Assembly: GCA_031550755.1 (NCBI GenBank)
Contig: JAVBOJ010000063.1
Span: 1 to 23,251, forward strand
Source: JAVBOJ01 sp031550755
GTDB lineage: Bacteria > Bacillota > Clostridia > Oscillospirales > UBA929
Direction: 5' to 3'
DNA length: 23,251 nt
Made by a program: the position numbers and the translations under genes. Under the pieces are notes generated by a model. It saw nothing but the letters and a program-made list of their open reading frames with translations, did not search any database and had not been told where the DNA came from. This document shows positions 15,159 to 22,162 of the stretch, piece by piece (position 1 is the first letter of the stretch; each line of letters begins with the position of its first letter).

Positions 15159-15228
15159 AATATCACCACCGATCATTTCCAGATAACAGGTAACAGATAG
15201 AGACACGGGGAACGGGGGCGTTTTGTGG

Positions 15229-15609
15229 TCAGGAGGTTACAAATTTCGTGAAATACACATCCGAAATGGCGGTGGTTTCGAAGGTTTCGTTGATGGTATC
15301 CTTCAGCGACTGGCGCAGGGTATCCTTGACGCCGGGATTCTTGAGATCGTCCTCGCTTTGGTCCCGCAGGATGCCGATGATGAGATCCTGCACGATATAG
15401 CGCTTTTCCTCCAGCGTGGCGGCCAGTGTTTCGTCGGCCACATCCATGGTCACCGCGCTCACCAGCACCTTTTTGCTCTCCTTGATGTTGGTGGTGAACT
15501 CGCCGGCCACAAACGGAACGGTTTTGACCGGCGTGGGCGCGGAGCTTCCGCCGCAGGCAGACAGCAGGGCGATGCCGCACAAAAGAAGCGGCAGCAAATA
15601 TTTTTTCAA
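15229..15609 (-). CDS. fliL: FliL-family protein with a lipoprotein signal
   Basis: FliL surrounds the stator and supports torque. The visible C-terminal domain fits the family: LEEKRYIVQDLIIGIL, a stretch resembling the usual dL..pGK..L segment (DDLKNPGVKDTLRQSLKD), and the ending SDVYFTKFVTS. The product has 126 residues. Its N-terminus is not the usual single membrane helix: it is KKYLLPLLLCGIALLSACGG, a lipoprotein signal with an LSAC lipobox and the modified Cys at residue 19, followed by Gly-Gly. So this FliL is probably lipid-anchored outside the membrane and lacks a cytoplasmic tail. The start is a TTG (15609) seven bases after AGGAGG; the adjacent TTG (15612) is possible. The order motB-fliL-fliM supports the call. 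Confidence 0.87.
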   Translation of the reverse strand: MKKYLLPLLLCGIALLSACGGSSAPTPVKTVPFVAGEFTTNIKESKKVLVSAVTMDVADETLAATLEEKRYIVQDLIIGILRDQSEDDLKNPGVKDTLRQSLKDTINETFETTAISDVYFTKFVTS

Positions 15610-15625
15610 CAAGAGACCTCCTTGC

Positions 15626-16405
15626 CTATGGTTGTTGGGGCGAGGGGAGCGCCCAGCGGCGCACCAGCACGAACTCCACGCGGCGGTTGTGGGCGCGGCC
15701 TTCGGGCGTATCGTTGGTATCGACCGGATGGTATTCGCCCCGTCCGTTGGCGTCCACCATGCCGGGATCGATGGCGGGAAAAGCGGGGTCGGCGGCGGGG
15801 GCCTCACGGATGATATAATTCCAAACCGTCCAGCTGCGGGCTTGGGAGAGCTGAAGATTGTCCCTGAAGTTCCGGAAAATGGGTCTGTTGTCGGTATGCC
15901 CCTCGATACGAATGGTGGACAGCTCGTCCAAATGGGGATAAATCTGGGTTTTGATCAAATCGCTGATGACGGGGACGGCCTCCGGCTTGAGATCGGCCTT
16001 GCCAGAGTCGAACAGCACGTCGCCCCGGAACCGGATGACAATCTGGTAGTCGTTTTTCTCCAACGTGATATCGCCATTGAACTCATTGGCACCGACGTAG
16101 GCCTCCAGCGCGTACTGGAGCTTCTCCCATTCGGTGGCGTCATCGACATATTCGGTGTCCTCATCGGGCGGCTCGGTGACGTCCGGCGGGCCCTCGGTGG
16201 TTTTGGGCGGGCTGATATATTCCCCCGGCAGGACGCCGGAGCCGCCGGTAAAGGCGGAGACCAAGGATCGCCATTTGGTGGCGTCGATGGAGGAAAACGA
16301 AAACAGCAGCACAAAAAAGGTGAGCAGCAGGGTCACCATATCGCTGAAGGTGGTCATCCATTCGGGCGCGCCTTTTTTGGGCTCGGGTTCTTTTTTGATG
16401 GCCAC
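15626..16405 (-). CDS. motB: Flagellar stator subunit MotB
   Basis: MotB anchors the stator to peptidoglycan and carries the ion-binding aspartate. I start it at the GTG at 16405, which is eight bases from AGGAGG; the GTG three codons earlier (16414) touches the Shine-Dalgarno box. This gives 259 residues. The plug/transmembrane region reads PEWMTTFSDMVTLLLTFFVL; its aspartate (residue 22) is the ion-binding residue. A Pro/Glu/Asp-rich linker follows (about 60-95). An OmpA-like peptidoglycan-binding domain contains GHTDNRP (about 169-175) and TPEGRAHNRRVEF near the end. It is followed 16 bases later by fliL. Confidence 0.95.
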   Translation of the reverse strand: MAIKKEPEPKKGAPEWMTTFSDMVTLLLTFFVLLFSFSSIDATKWRSLVSAFTGGSGVLPGEYISPPKTTEGPPDVTEPPDEDTEYVDDATEWEKLQYALEAYVGANEFNGDITLEKNDYQIVIRFRGDVLFDSGKADLKPEAVPVISDLIKTQIYPHLDELSTIRIEGHTDNRPIFRNFRDNLQLSQARSWTVWNYIIREAPAADPAFPAIDPGMVDANGRGEYHPVDTNDTPEGRAHNRRVEFVLVRRWALPSPQQP

Positions 16406-16428
16406 TTTACCCACCTCCTTATCAGAAC

Positions 16429-17220
16429 TTATTCCTCCGTAGGCGGTTGGGCTTCCTGCGCGTTTTCCTTGGCCGAGCGCGGCAGGAAGGAGTAGAGTTT
16501 TTCCTCAATAATGCGCGGATTTTCCCCCGCCTGAATGGACAGGACGCCCTCCAGCATCATCTCCATGAAGAAAATTTCCTCGGCGCTGCGGTTTTTGAGC
16601 TTGTTGGCCATCGGGATAAACACCAGATTGGCCAGCACGCTTCCGTAAAAGGTGGTGATGAGGGCGGTGGACATGCCCGGCCCCAGCGAGGACGGATCGT
16701 CCAGATTCTTCAGCATATTGATGAGGCCGATGAGGGTACCCAGCATACCGAAGGCCGGGCCGTAAGCGCCGAGGTTTTCCAGCATCCCGACGCCCTTTTG
16801 GTGGCGCGCTGCAATGGAGATGATCTCGGCCTCCATAATGCCCTTAACCAGATCGGGATCGGTGCCGTCCACAATGAGCAAAACGCCCTTCTGCAAAAAG
16901 GGGTCGTCCATCTCTCTGGCGGTATCTTCCAAAGCGAGGAGCCCTTCCTTCCGGGCGGTGTTGGCCAGCGCGATCATATGGGCAATGGTTTCGGCGGTAT
17001 CATGCCGGGCGCCTTTTTTGAAAACCTGCGCCAGCACCGCCAAAACAGCCTTGACTTCCTTCAGCGAATAGGCGACAAACAGCGCGGCAACTGAGCCGCC
17101 GACGGTAATGGCGATGGAGGAGGCGTCAAAAAAAGAGATGAGCTGTCCTCCGCCCCAGAGAACGCCGATGATGAGAAGCGCCACGCCGGACACAAGACCG
17201 ATCAGTGTTGAGATCTCCAA
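16429..17220 (-). CDS. motA: Flagellar stator subunit MotA/MotP
   Basis: MotA forms, with MotB, the membrane ion channel that drives rotation. The protein has 263 residues with four membrane segments: about 3-22, 34-53, 150-170 and 185-205. The conserved DASSIAITVGG (32-42), GAYGPAFGMLGTLIGLINML (151-170) and YGSVLANLVFIPMANKL (192-208) motifs are present. The sequence looks closest to the MotP/PomA-like type common in Clostridia, so sodium coupling is possible but cannot be decided here. The start is TTG, seven bases after AAAGGAGG. The overlapping ATG lies directly on the Shine-Dalgarno box and is out of frame. The stop is 14 to 23 bases before motB, depending on the motB start. Confidence 0.93.
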   Translation of the reverse strand: MEISTLIGLVSGVALLIIGVLWGGGQLISFFDASSIAITVGGSVAALFVAYSLKEVKAVLAVLAQVFKKGARHDTAETIAHMIALANTARKEGLLALEDTAREMDDPFLQKGVLLIVDGTDPDLVKGIMEAEIISIAARHQKGVGMLENLGAYGPAFGMLGTLIGLINMLKNLDDPSSLGPGMSTALITTFYGSVLANLVFIPMANKLKNRSAEEIFFMEMMLEGVLSIQAGENPRIIEEKLYSFLPRSAKENAQEAQPPTEE

Positions 17221-17257
17221 CGGCCATCCTCCTTTGAAAATCGCCGGGGGTCACTGT

Positions 17258-17476
17258 TTATTGCGGCGTATTTTCAGATACGATTTTGGGCAGCGCGCCG
17301 AACAGGGAGCGTTTGTATTCGGTGATCCGGGCCACCACCTCGGCGGCCGATTCGGACACCACCAGCTTTTTCCCGGTGCTGAGCGTGAGGACGGTATCCG
17401 GGGTTTCCTCAATAAATTCGACAAGATCGGGATTGAGAAAAAAAGCCGTATTATTGAGCCGGGTGACAGAGACCAT
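17258..17476 (-). CDS. flbD: FlbD/SwrD-family flagellar motor power protein
   Basis: This small 72-residue cytoplasmic protein has the family pattern: MVSVTRLNNTAFFLNPDLVE at the N-terminus, then a TGKKLVV strand and a helix with VVARITEYKR. The FlbD family is called SwrD (YlzI) in Bacillus subtilis, where it increases the power of flagellar motors. Two tandem ATGs are possible; I chose 17476, seven bases after AGGAGG, over 17479. It is the first gene after the candidate promoter and is followed 37 bases later by motA, which fits a stator-related role. It is not the alphaproteobacterial transcription factor also named FlbD. Confidence 0.9.
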   Translation of the reverse strand: MVSVTRLNNTAFFLNPDLVEFIEETPDTVLTLSTGKKLVVSESAAEVVARITEYKRSLFGALPKIVSENTPQ

Positions 17477-17479
17477 CAT

Positions 17480-17913
17480 CAAACCTCCTTTGGGATAAAA
17501 CGGGTATACAATAAAAAACGACCCCCGCCGGAGTGATCCCGATTGCCGGAAAACAAGCAGGAGAATCCTCAAAGCAAAGGGACGCAAGCGGAAAAGCGAT
17601 ATTCGGCGGCCATTTCCCCACCGTCTGAGTGTTACGGATAGTATAACACAACTATAGGGGAGGGTGTAAAGGTTTTTTTTCAAAATATGACCTTTTTCTT
17701 TGTAGAAAATATCCCAAAAAAGCGGGCGAAAAAGTAAAAACTGCACAAAAAAGGCCGGGAAATAAAATGAGGACTGTCCCGCGGCGGAGGAAACGACAAC
17801 CCGCGGCCTGTATACTGCATACCGTTCATCGGAATATACAATATATTGCAGAGGCCCGATCCGTTCCCATCCGCGTTGAGACAGCCCCGTTTGTAAACGC
17901 ATCACGTCAAAAC
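17480..17913 (-). other. 434-bp gene-free region between flgE and flbD
   Basis: This is the largest gap in the window and is clearly richer in A and T than the flanking genes. It holds a candidate extended -10 promoter (17640-17670) and about 150 bases of leader before flbD. An inverted repeat (AAAGGT at 17668-17673 and ACCTTT at 17690-17695) overlaps the -35 element. There are short palindromes such as CAATATATTG near 17840. I see no hairpin with a T-run strong enough to call a terminator for flgE. The flbD frame stays open far upstream, but without a ribosome binding site or family similarity, so I treat it as non-coding. Confidence 0.6.
17640..17670 (-). promoter_or_regulatory. Candidate SigA-type promoter for flbD-motA-motB and downstream genes
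   Basis: On the minus strand a TTTACA box (17665-17670) and a TATACT box (17640-17645) are 19 bases apart. The -10 box is preceded by TGT, giving an extended TGnTATACT form that tolerates imperfect spacing. Transcription would start near 17633, leaving a leader of about 155 bases before flbD. It lies in the AT-rich part of the only large gap inside the operon. This is a sequence match only; a readthrough transcript from upstream is also likely. Confidence 0.6.
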
Positions 17914-18807
17914 TTATCGTTTTAGGTTGATCAGCTCTTCCAGCAGGGTATCCGAGACGGTGATGACGCGGGAGTTGGCCTGAAAACCGCGCTGGGTGAT
18001 GATCATATCGGTAAATTCCTTGGACAGATCGACGTTGGACATCTCCAGCGAGCCGGGCTTCAGCGTGCCGGTGCCGATGGTGCCGGGCACCTTGGCGACC
18101 GGATCGCCCGAGTTGTTGCTGCGCTGATAGAGGTTGGCGCCTTCGCGGGACAGACCCGGCGGGTTTTTGAAGGTGGTCAGCACCAGCTGGCCGACCGGCA
18201 CAAGGTTGCCCTGCTTGTCCATGCCGGAGATAAGACCCTTGTCGTTGACCGTAAAGGAGGCGAAATCGTCGGGGATGACCAAACGGCCGACATGCTGGTC
18301 ATAATCGATGTCGGTGAGAACCTCGAGGTCGTCCGGCGTCATGGTTTTGAGGTGGGTCTGATCGACGTTGGTCAGATACACGTCGTCGAGCAGACAGATG
18401 CCCTGCACATACATGCCGTTGGAGGTGACCATAAAGCCCTGATCGTCCAGATAAAAGTTGCCGGCGCGGGTGTAAAACGTGTTTTCATTCTGCTGAACGG
18501 TGAAAAATCCGTCGCCCTGAATGGCGAAGTCCAGCGCACGGTCGGTGGTCTGGAAGCCGCTGCCCTCATGGATGACGTCGATGGAGGCGGCGGACACGCC
18601 GAGACCGATCTGCATGGGGTTGGTGCCGCCGAGCGACGCGTTGCCGGCCGAGGCGCTTTTGAGGGTCTGGTTGTACATTTCCTGGAAAGCCACACGGCTC
18701 ATTTTGTAGCCGTATGTATTGACGTTGGCGATGTTGTTGCCGATTACGTCCATCTTGGTCTGGTGGTTGCGCATACCCGAAACGCCGGAAAACATGGAAC
18801 GCATCAT
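17914..18807 (-). CDS. flgE: Flagellar hook protein FlgE (short form)
   Basis: This is a hook/rod family axial protein of 297 residues. The N-terminus has the rod-family signature (KMDVIGNNIANVNTYGYK, about residues 18-35). The C-terminus has the matching helix (LSKEFTDMIITQRGFQANSR and SDTLLEELINLKR). The middle contains the family motif GDGFFTV. Its place directly after flgD identifies it as the hook protein. The short length resembles the compact Bacillus hook protein rather than the roughly 400-residue enteric FlgE; a FlgG or FlgF rod protein is the alternative. Two ATGs in tandem start the gene; the first (18807) has GGAGG nine bases upstream. The stop is followed by a 434-bp gap, so this gene may end the upstream transcript segment, although I see no clear terminator. 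Confidence 0.88.
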   Translation of the reverse strand: MMRSMFSGVSGMRNHQTKMDVIGNNIANVNTYGYKMSRVAFQEMYNQTLKSASAGNASLGGTNPMQIGLGVSAASIDVIHEGSGFQTTDRALDFAIQGDGFFTVQQNENTFYTRAGNFYLDDQGFMVTSNGMYVQGICLLDDVYLTNVDQTHLKTMTPDDLEVLTDIDYDQHVGRLVIPDDFASFTVNDKGLISGMDKQGNLVPVGQLVLTTFKNPPGLSREGANLYQRSNNSGDPVAKVPGTIGTGTLKPGSLEMSNVDLSKEFTDMIITQRGFQANSRVITVSDTLLEELINLKR

Positions 18808-18844
18808 ATTGAAAATCCTCCGATATTTTTAAAATGTAGCGGTC

Positions 18845-19525
18845 TTACTCGACCGGGGTCTCCGCCGGGGCGGTCTCGGCGGGGGGATCCGGCGTTTCCG
18901 CCGCGGGGAAGGGCTCGTTGGAGATTTCCTTGAGCTGGAACAGCGCGAGCTCGCGCTCGCCCACCTTCACAAACAGGACGCCGTCCTTGATAATCAGCTT
19001 GGAGATTTGCCCCTCGACGGTGGTTTTGTTGTTGCCCTCGGCGATTTCGGCGCGGACATATTTGCCCACCATGGCGGCGCCGTTTGTGATGGTCTGGGCG
19101 TTGCCCTCGAGCACCGAGGCGTCAAACACCTGATGGATGTTGGACAGCTGCACGGTGGCGTCGCCCACCTTGACATACGGCTTGCCGTTCATCACGCCGG
19201 CCGAATCCACCCGGCCGTACACGTCGGTGGTGATGCCCGAGACCTCGTCGCGCATGACGCCGACAATCACCTTGCCGATCATGTTGTACGACTGGTTCTG
19301 GGAGAAGGCGGTGGACATGTTGTTCATGGCCTCCAGCGAGGAAAACTGCGCCATCTGGGCAATCATTTGGGAGTTGTCCATCGGGGCGGTGGGGTCCTGA
19401 TTTTGCAGCTGGGTCATCAGGATTTGCAAAAACTGATCCTTGCCCAGCTCCTGATTGGCGGTCTTGACCTGTTCGGTATAGAGATATTTGGAGCGGTCCA
19501 CCGCGTTTACACCTGTATTTGACAT
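18845..19525 (-). CDS. flgD: Hook assembly scaffold (cap) protein FlgD
   Basis: FlgD is exported and caps the growing hook so that hook subunits can polymerise. The N-terminal domain is typical: LGKDQFLQILMTQLQNQDP at residues 27-45, followed by PMDNSQMIAQMAQFSSLEAM. The middle (about 80-200) fits the beta-rich FlgD core. The last 20 residues are a Pro/Ala/Glu-rich tail. The product is 226 residues. The start is the ATG five bases after GGAGG. It begins 14 bases after the fliK stop and ends 37 bases before the hook gene, the standard fliK-flgD-flgE order. Confidence 0.95.
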   Translation of the reverse strand: MSNTGVNAVDRSKYLYTEQVKTANQELGKDQFLQILMTQLQNQDPTAPMDNSQMIAQMAQFSSLEAMNNMSTAFSQNQSYNMIGKVIVGVMRDEVSGITTDVYGRVDSAGVMNGKPYVKVGDATVQLSNIHQVFDASVLEGNAQTITNGAAMVGKYVRAEIAEGNNKTTVEGQISKLIIKDGVLFVKVGERELALFQLKEISNEPFPAAETPDPPAETAPAETPVE

Positions 19526-19539
19526 AAATACCTCCGGCC

Positions 19540-20946
19540 TTAGGCCTTGTAGTCGACCCCGCCCGCGATGCCCATATCGGGCGCGGCGATGGTCTGGGCG
19601 TCATAAATCCGTTCGGCGGTCTGCGCGTGGCGGAACGCGCCGAGGGTAATCATCCGGGGCGAAAGGCCGGGCGTATTGTCCGGCTGCGACTCCCGCCGGC
19701 CATCAAAGCCGCCCGGGCTGCCGCGCGAGAAATCCCAGCCCAGCTCGCTGCCGGTCACATCCACGCTCTTCATGTTGAGCCCCATGTCCTTGAGGGCGTC
19801 CTGAAGCTGGGTGAGCCCCCCGGCGAGGATGCCGCGCACCGCGTCGTTCTGCGCCCGAATCTGGGCGGTGACGCCGTCGGCGGTGGCGGTGAGGATGATG
19901 TTGACCCGCCCCAAAAAGGCGGGGTTGAGTTGAATTTGCATCTGCGAAACGCCGGAGACCTGTTGGTTGAGCGACGCCGACTGCACAATCTGCGAGAAAA
20001 TCTCCGACGGCGACACCGGCAGGGCCTGGGCGTTTGTCACCGTCACCGCCGGGGCGGTCACCGGAGCCTGCGCCGGTTGGAAACCGAACAGCCCGCGCGC
20101 GTCGGGCGCGTCCGTCCGGGTTGTTCGGGCCGGGAGGGTGGCGTCGGGCGCGTCGCCCTCGGCTGTGTCCGGCGCGGCGTCGCCGGCGTCAAGCGTCACG
20201 ACCGGCGGCAGAGCCGGCTCGTCCGTTGCGGCGGCGGGCGTCACGGGCGCGTCCTCCGGCGTACCGGGAACCTCCCGCGCCAGCGACAGCAGCGCGTGGC
20301 GGATGTTGAGCAGCTGCTTCAGGTCATCCGCCCCTTCCGGGTCGGCCGGGATGAGCGGCAGACCGGACTCGGGGTCCAGAATGGCCAAAAGCTGGTCGCG
20401 CAAGGGGTTGTCCGACGGGGCGGCGCTTTGGGCGACCGCCTCCTCCAGCTGGGGCACGAGCGCCGCGAGCAAATCCTGGGCGCTCATCGTCTCGGCGTCG
20501 TCGGGCAGGACTATGCCGAGGGAGTTCAGTATATCGATTAGCGTTCCACCCTCATCATTTTTTATGAGCTGGCTCCAAAAAATCATGAGCTCGCCGCCGG
20601 TCTGAACCGGCGCGGCGGTGGGCGTCGCCACATTGACTTCCATGTCGGGGGAGGCCGTGGCCTCCGGGGCATCCGTTGCCGTAGACGCGGTCGCGGCGGT
20701 CAGTACCGCCAGCTCCTCGGGGGTTTCTTCCTCCATGGTTTCGGAGGGCTTGATGGCGCGGGGCAGGGGCTGCCTGACGGGGGGGTGGACGGTTTTGGGC
20801 TGCGCGCGCGAAATTTCGCGGTCAATCAGCTCGGAAAAGGTAGCGCCGGAGGATTCCAGCAGGGTGTTTGCCACGCGGGACGACACATCGCGGGGCGGGC
20901 GCGGGCCGGACACCATGCCGTTCAGCGCGCCCAACAAATCGTTCAC
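19540..20946 (-). CDS. fliK: Flagellar hook-length control protein FliK
   Basis: FliK is the exported molecular ruler that measures the hook and then makes FlhB switch substrate specificity. The protein has 468 residues. Residues about 1-330 are low-complexity Ala/Pro/Asp/Thr-rich sequence, as expected for the ruler part. Residues about 335-398 form the conserved C-terminal hook domain, with QMQIQLNPAFLGRVNIIL and QLQDALKDMGLNMKSVDV. I chose the GTG at 20946 because AGGAGG lies seven bases upstream; an ATG two codons earlier (20952) is only one base from AGGAGG and is less likely. It precedes flgD, as in other Bacillota. Identity is secure from the C-terminal domain and the neighbours. Confidence 0.93.
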   Translation of the reverse strand: MNDLLGALNGMVSGPRPPRDVSSRVANTLLESSGATFSELIDREISRAQPKTVHPPVRQPLPRAIKPSETMEEETPEELAVLTAATASTATDAPEATASPDMEVNVATPTAAPVQTGGELMIFWSQLIKNDEGGTLIDILNSLGIVLPDDAETMSAQDLLAALVPQLEEAVAQSAAPSDNPLRDQLLAILDPESGLPLIPADPEGADDLKQLLNIRHALLSLAREVPGTPEDAPVTPAAATDEPALPPVVTLDAGDAAPDTAEGDAPDATLPARTTRTDAPDARGLFGFQPAQAPVTAPAVTVTNAQALPVSPSEIFSQIVQSASLNQQVSGVSQMQIQLNPAFLGRVNIILTATADGVTAQIRAQNDAVRGILAGGLTQLQDALKDMGLNMKSVDVTGSELGWDFSRGSPGGFDGRRESQPDNTPGLSPRMITLGAFRHAQTAERIYDAQTIAAPDMGIAGGVDYKA

Positions 20947-20973
20947 GCACATGCCTCCTCAGAAAAACGTACC

Positions 20974-21702
20974 TCACCGCAGAGACTCCAGCAGCGCGGC
21001 GGCATCCTTGGCGCTCATCGCCTCGAGGATGGCCGTCTGGGTGGCGGTCTTCAGCTGCCCATACAGCGTGAGCATATACTGGCGGTCGGCCATGGCGGTC
21101 AAAATCGCGGCGGCGGCGGACGCATCCATCCCTTCCAGCGATTTGACCACAGTAGTTATATCGTTAGTTTTTTCCTCAAGTTGAGCTTTTATCGCATCAG
21201 CGTCCGAATTTTTCTTTTCCAGATTTTTTTCGGCGGCCTCCAGCGCCTTTTCGCGGGCGGAGACCTTGCTTTCCCGGTCGGACAGCTCGGTGGCGGCGGC
21301 CTTTTGCTCCTGTGCGCGGACATCGAGGTCGGACTCGTACTGCTTGAGAATCTCCTCGCGGTCGGCATCAACAACCGACTCCAGCCCAAGGGCTTTGCCC
21401 ACCTGCACGCCCATGCCGAACTGATTGGTCATGACAACAAAGCCCGCGCCGCCCAGCAGCAGGGCAAAAATCACAAACATGATGAACATGCCCCGCGCGG
21501 TCGAGGGCTGTTTTTCTTTTTTGGGCTTCTTTTGCTTTTTCGGGCTGTCGGACTTCTTTTTGTCCGGCTTGGCGGCTTTTTTGTCCGGTGGCTTTTTGGG
21601 CGCGGGTTTTTTGACCGGCTTGGGGGGCTTGGCCGGCTTGGGCGCTTTGGCTTTTTTATCGGCCGCTTTTTCCTGCACGTCGTCCCGCAAATCGCTTGCC
21701 AT
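20974..21702 (-). CDS. MotE/YlxF-like membrane coiled-coil protein
   Basis: This 242-residue protein lies between fliJ and fliK, the position of ylxF in Bacillus. Residues 1-70 are an extreme Lys/Pro/Ala-rich, probably disordered cytoplasmic tail. Residues about 72-92 form one hydrophobic membrane segment (GMFIMFVIFALLLGGAGFVV). Residues about 112-182 are a charged coiled coil. Residues about 185-242 (LEGMDASAAAAILTAMADRQ and the following helices) resemble the MgtE N-terminal-like repeat of MotE proteins. The family is linked to flagellar assembly or stator function, but the exact role is not certain. The start is the ATG nine bases after AGGAGG. The long basic tail is unusual compared with Bacillus YlxF as I remember it. 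Confidence 0.85.
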   Translation of the reverse strand: MASDLRDDVQEKAADKKAKAPKPAKPPKPVKKPAPKKPPDKKAAKPDKKKSDSPKKQKKPKKEKQPSTARGMFIMFVIFALLLGGAGFVVMTNQFGMGVQVGKALGLESVVDADREEILKQYESDLDVRAQEQKAAATELSDRESKVSAREKALEAAEKNLEKKNSDADAIKAQLEEKTNDITTVVKSLEGMDASAAAAILTAMADRQYMLTLYGQLKTATQTAILEAMSAKDAAALLESLR

Positions 21703-21707
21703 ATCGG

Positions 21708-22160
21708 TCAGCCTCCTGTTTTCCCCGAGGTAATTTTATTGGATAAAAAATCGTCGATCATGTTGGCATTTTCCTTGGCGGCGGCCTCGTTGTACTCCGC
21801 CAGCTGCTTGTCCTTGAGCTTTTCCAGCATCTTGCGCTCGCCCATGACATCGGCCAGCTTTTTGCGGATGCGGTTTTTTTCGCCCTCGGCCGCCTCGATT
21901 TTTTTACGCTGGCGCGCAAAGCCCTCGTAGGTCGCGCGAAAGCCGATGGCGTACGCGGTGAGATCCTGCGCCTGCACGCCCCGCCGCAGCTTTTCGTTGT
22001 ACTGGGCGATTTGCAGCTGGTGGCGGGTCTCCATGTCGGCCAGTTCGCGCAAAAAGCCCTGGATCCGCTGCTCCGCGGCGGCCAGCTCCGCCTTGGACTG
22101 CTTCTCCAGCGCAACTTTGACGTTCAAAAGAGACTGCAACGTAAACTGGAATTTTTTCAT
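21708..22160 (-). CDS. fliJ: Flagellar export chaperone/stalk protein FliJ
   Basis: FliJ is a small coiled-coil protein that sits in the FliI hexamer and links it to FlhA. The product is 150 residues, the usual family size. It opens with MKKFQFTLQSLLNVK, the typical FliJ N-terminus, and is almost wholly charged helix (many K, E, R, A and Q in heptad-like spacing) with no membrane segment. It starts two bases after the fliI stop. Its 3' end contains the AGGAGG ribosome binding site of the next gene, which starts five bases downstream. The call rests on position and the N-terminal signature, because FliJ sequences are poorly conserved. Confidence 0.92.
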   Translation of the reverse strand: MKKFQFTLQSLLNVKVALEKQSKAELAAAEQRIQGFLRELADMETRHQLQIAQYNEKLRRGVQAQDLTAYAIGFRATYEGFARQRKKIEAAEGEKNRIRKKLADVMGERKMLEKLKDKQLAEYNEAAAKENANMIDDFLSNKITSGKTGG

Positions 22161-22162
22161 AC

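Noticed and set aside
4784..15200. Very long plus-strand open frames (for example 4784-6118, 6493-7971, 8011-9411 and 13617-15200)
   Set aside because: They lie opposite well-recognised flagellar genes, have no family motifs or ribosome binding sites, and are rich in His, Asp, Gln, Arg and Gly, as expected from the antisense of GC-biased codons.
17505..17565. Possible attenuator in the flbD leader: CCGG repeats followed by a T-run on the minus strand
   Set aside because: The best stem is only about four base pairs and does not extend; it would not make a stable terminator.
17570..17600. Plus-strand string GGGACGCAAG resembling part of a c-di-GMP-I riboswitch
   Set aside because: The rest of the GEMM-I core and its paired stems are absent, and no plus-strand gene lies downstream to be controlled.
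17820..17850. SigD-like -10 sequence TCCGATGA on the minus strand
   Set aside because: There is no TAAA-type -35 element at the required distance.
17480..17905. Long N-terminal extension of flbD through the open frame upstream
   Set aside because: The family starts at the MVSVTRLN segment, which has a strong AGGAGG at ideal distance; the upstream sequence is AT-rich, hydrophobic and aromatic without any motif, and contains the promoter.
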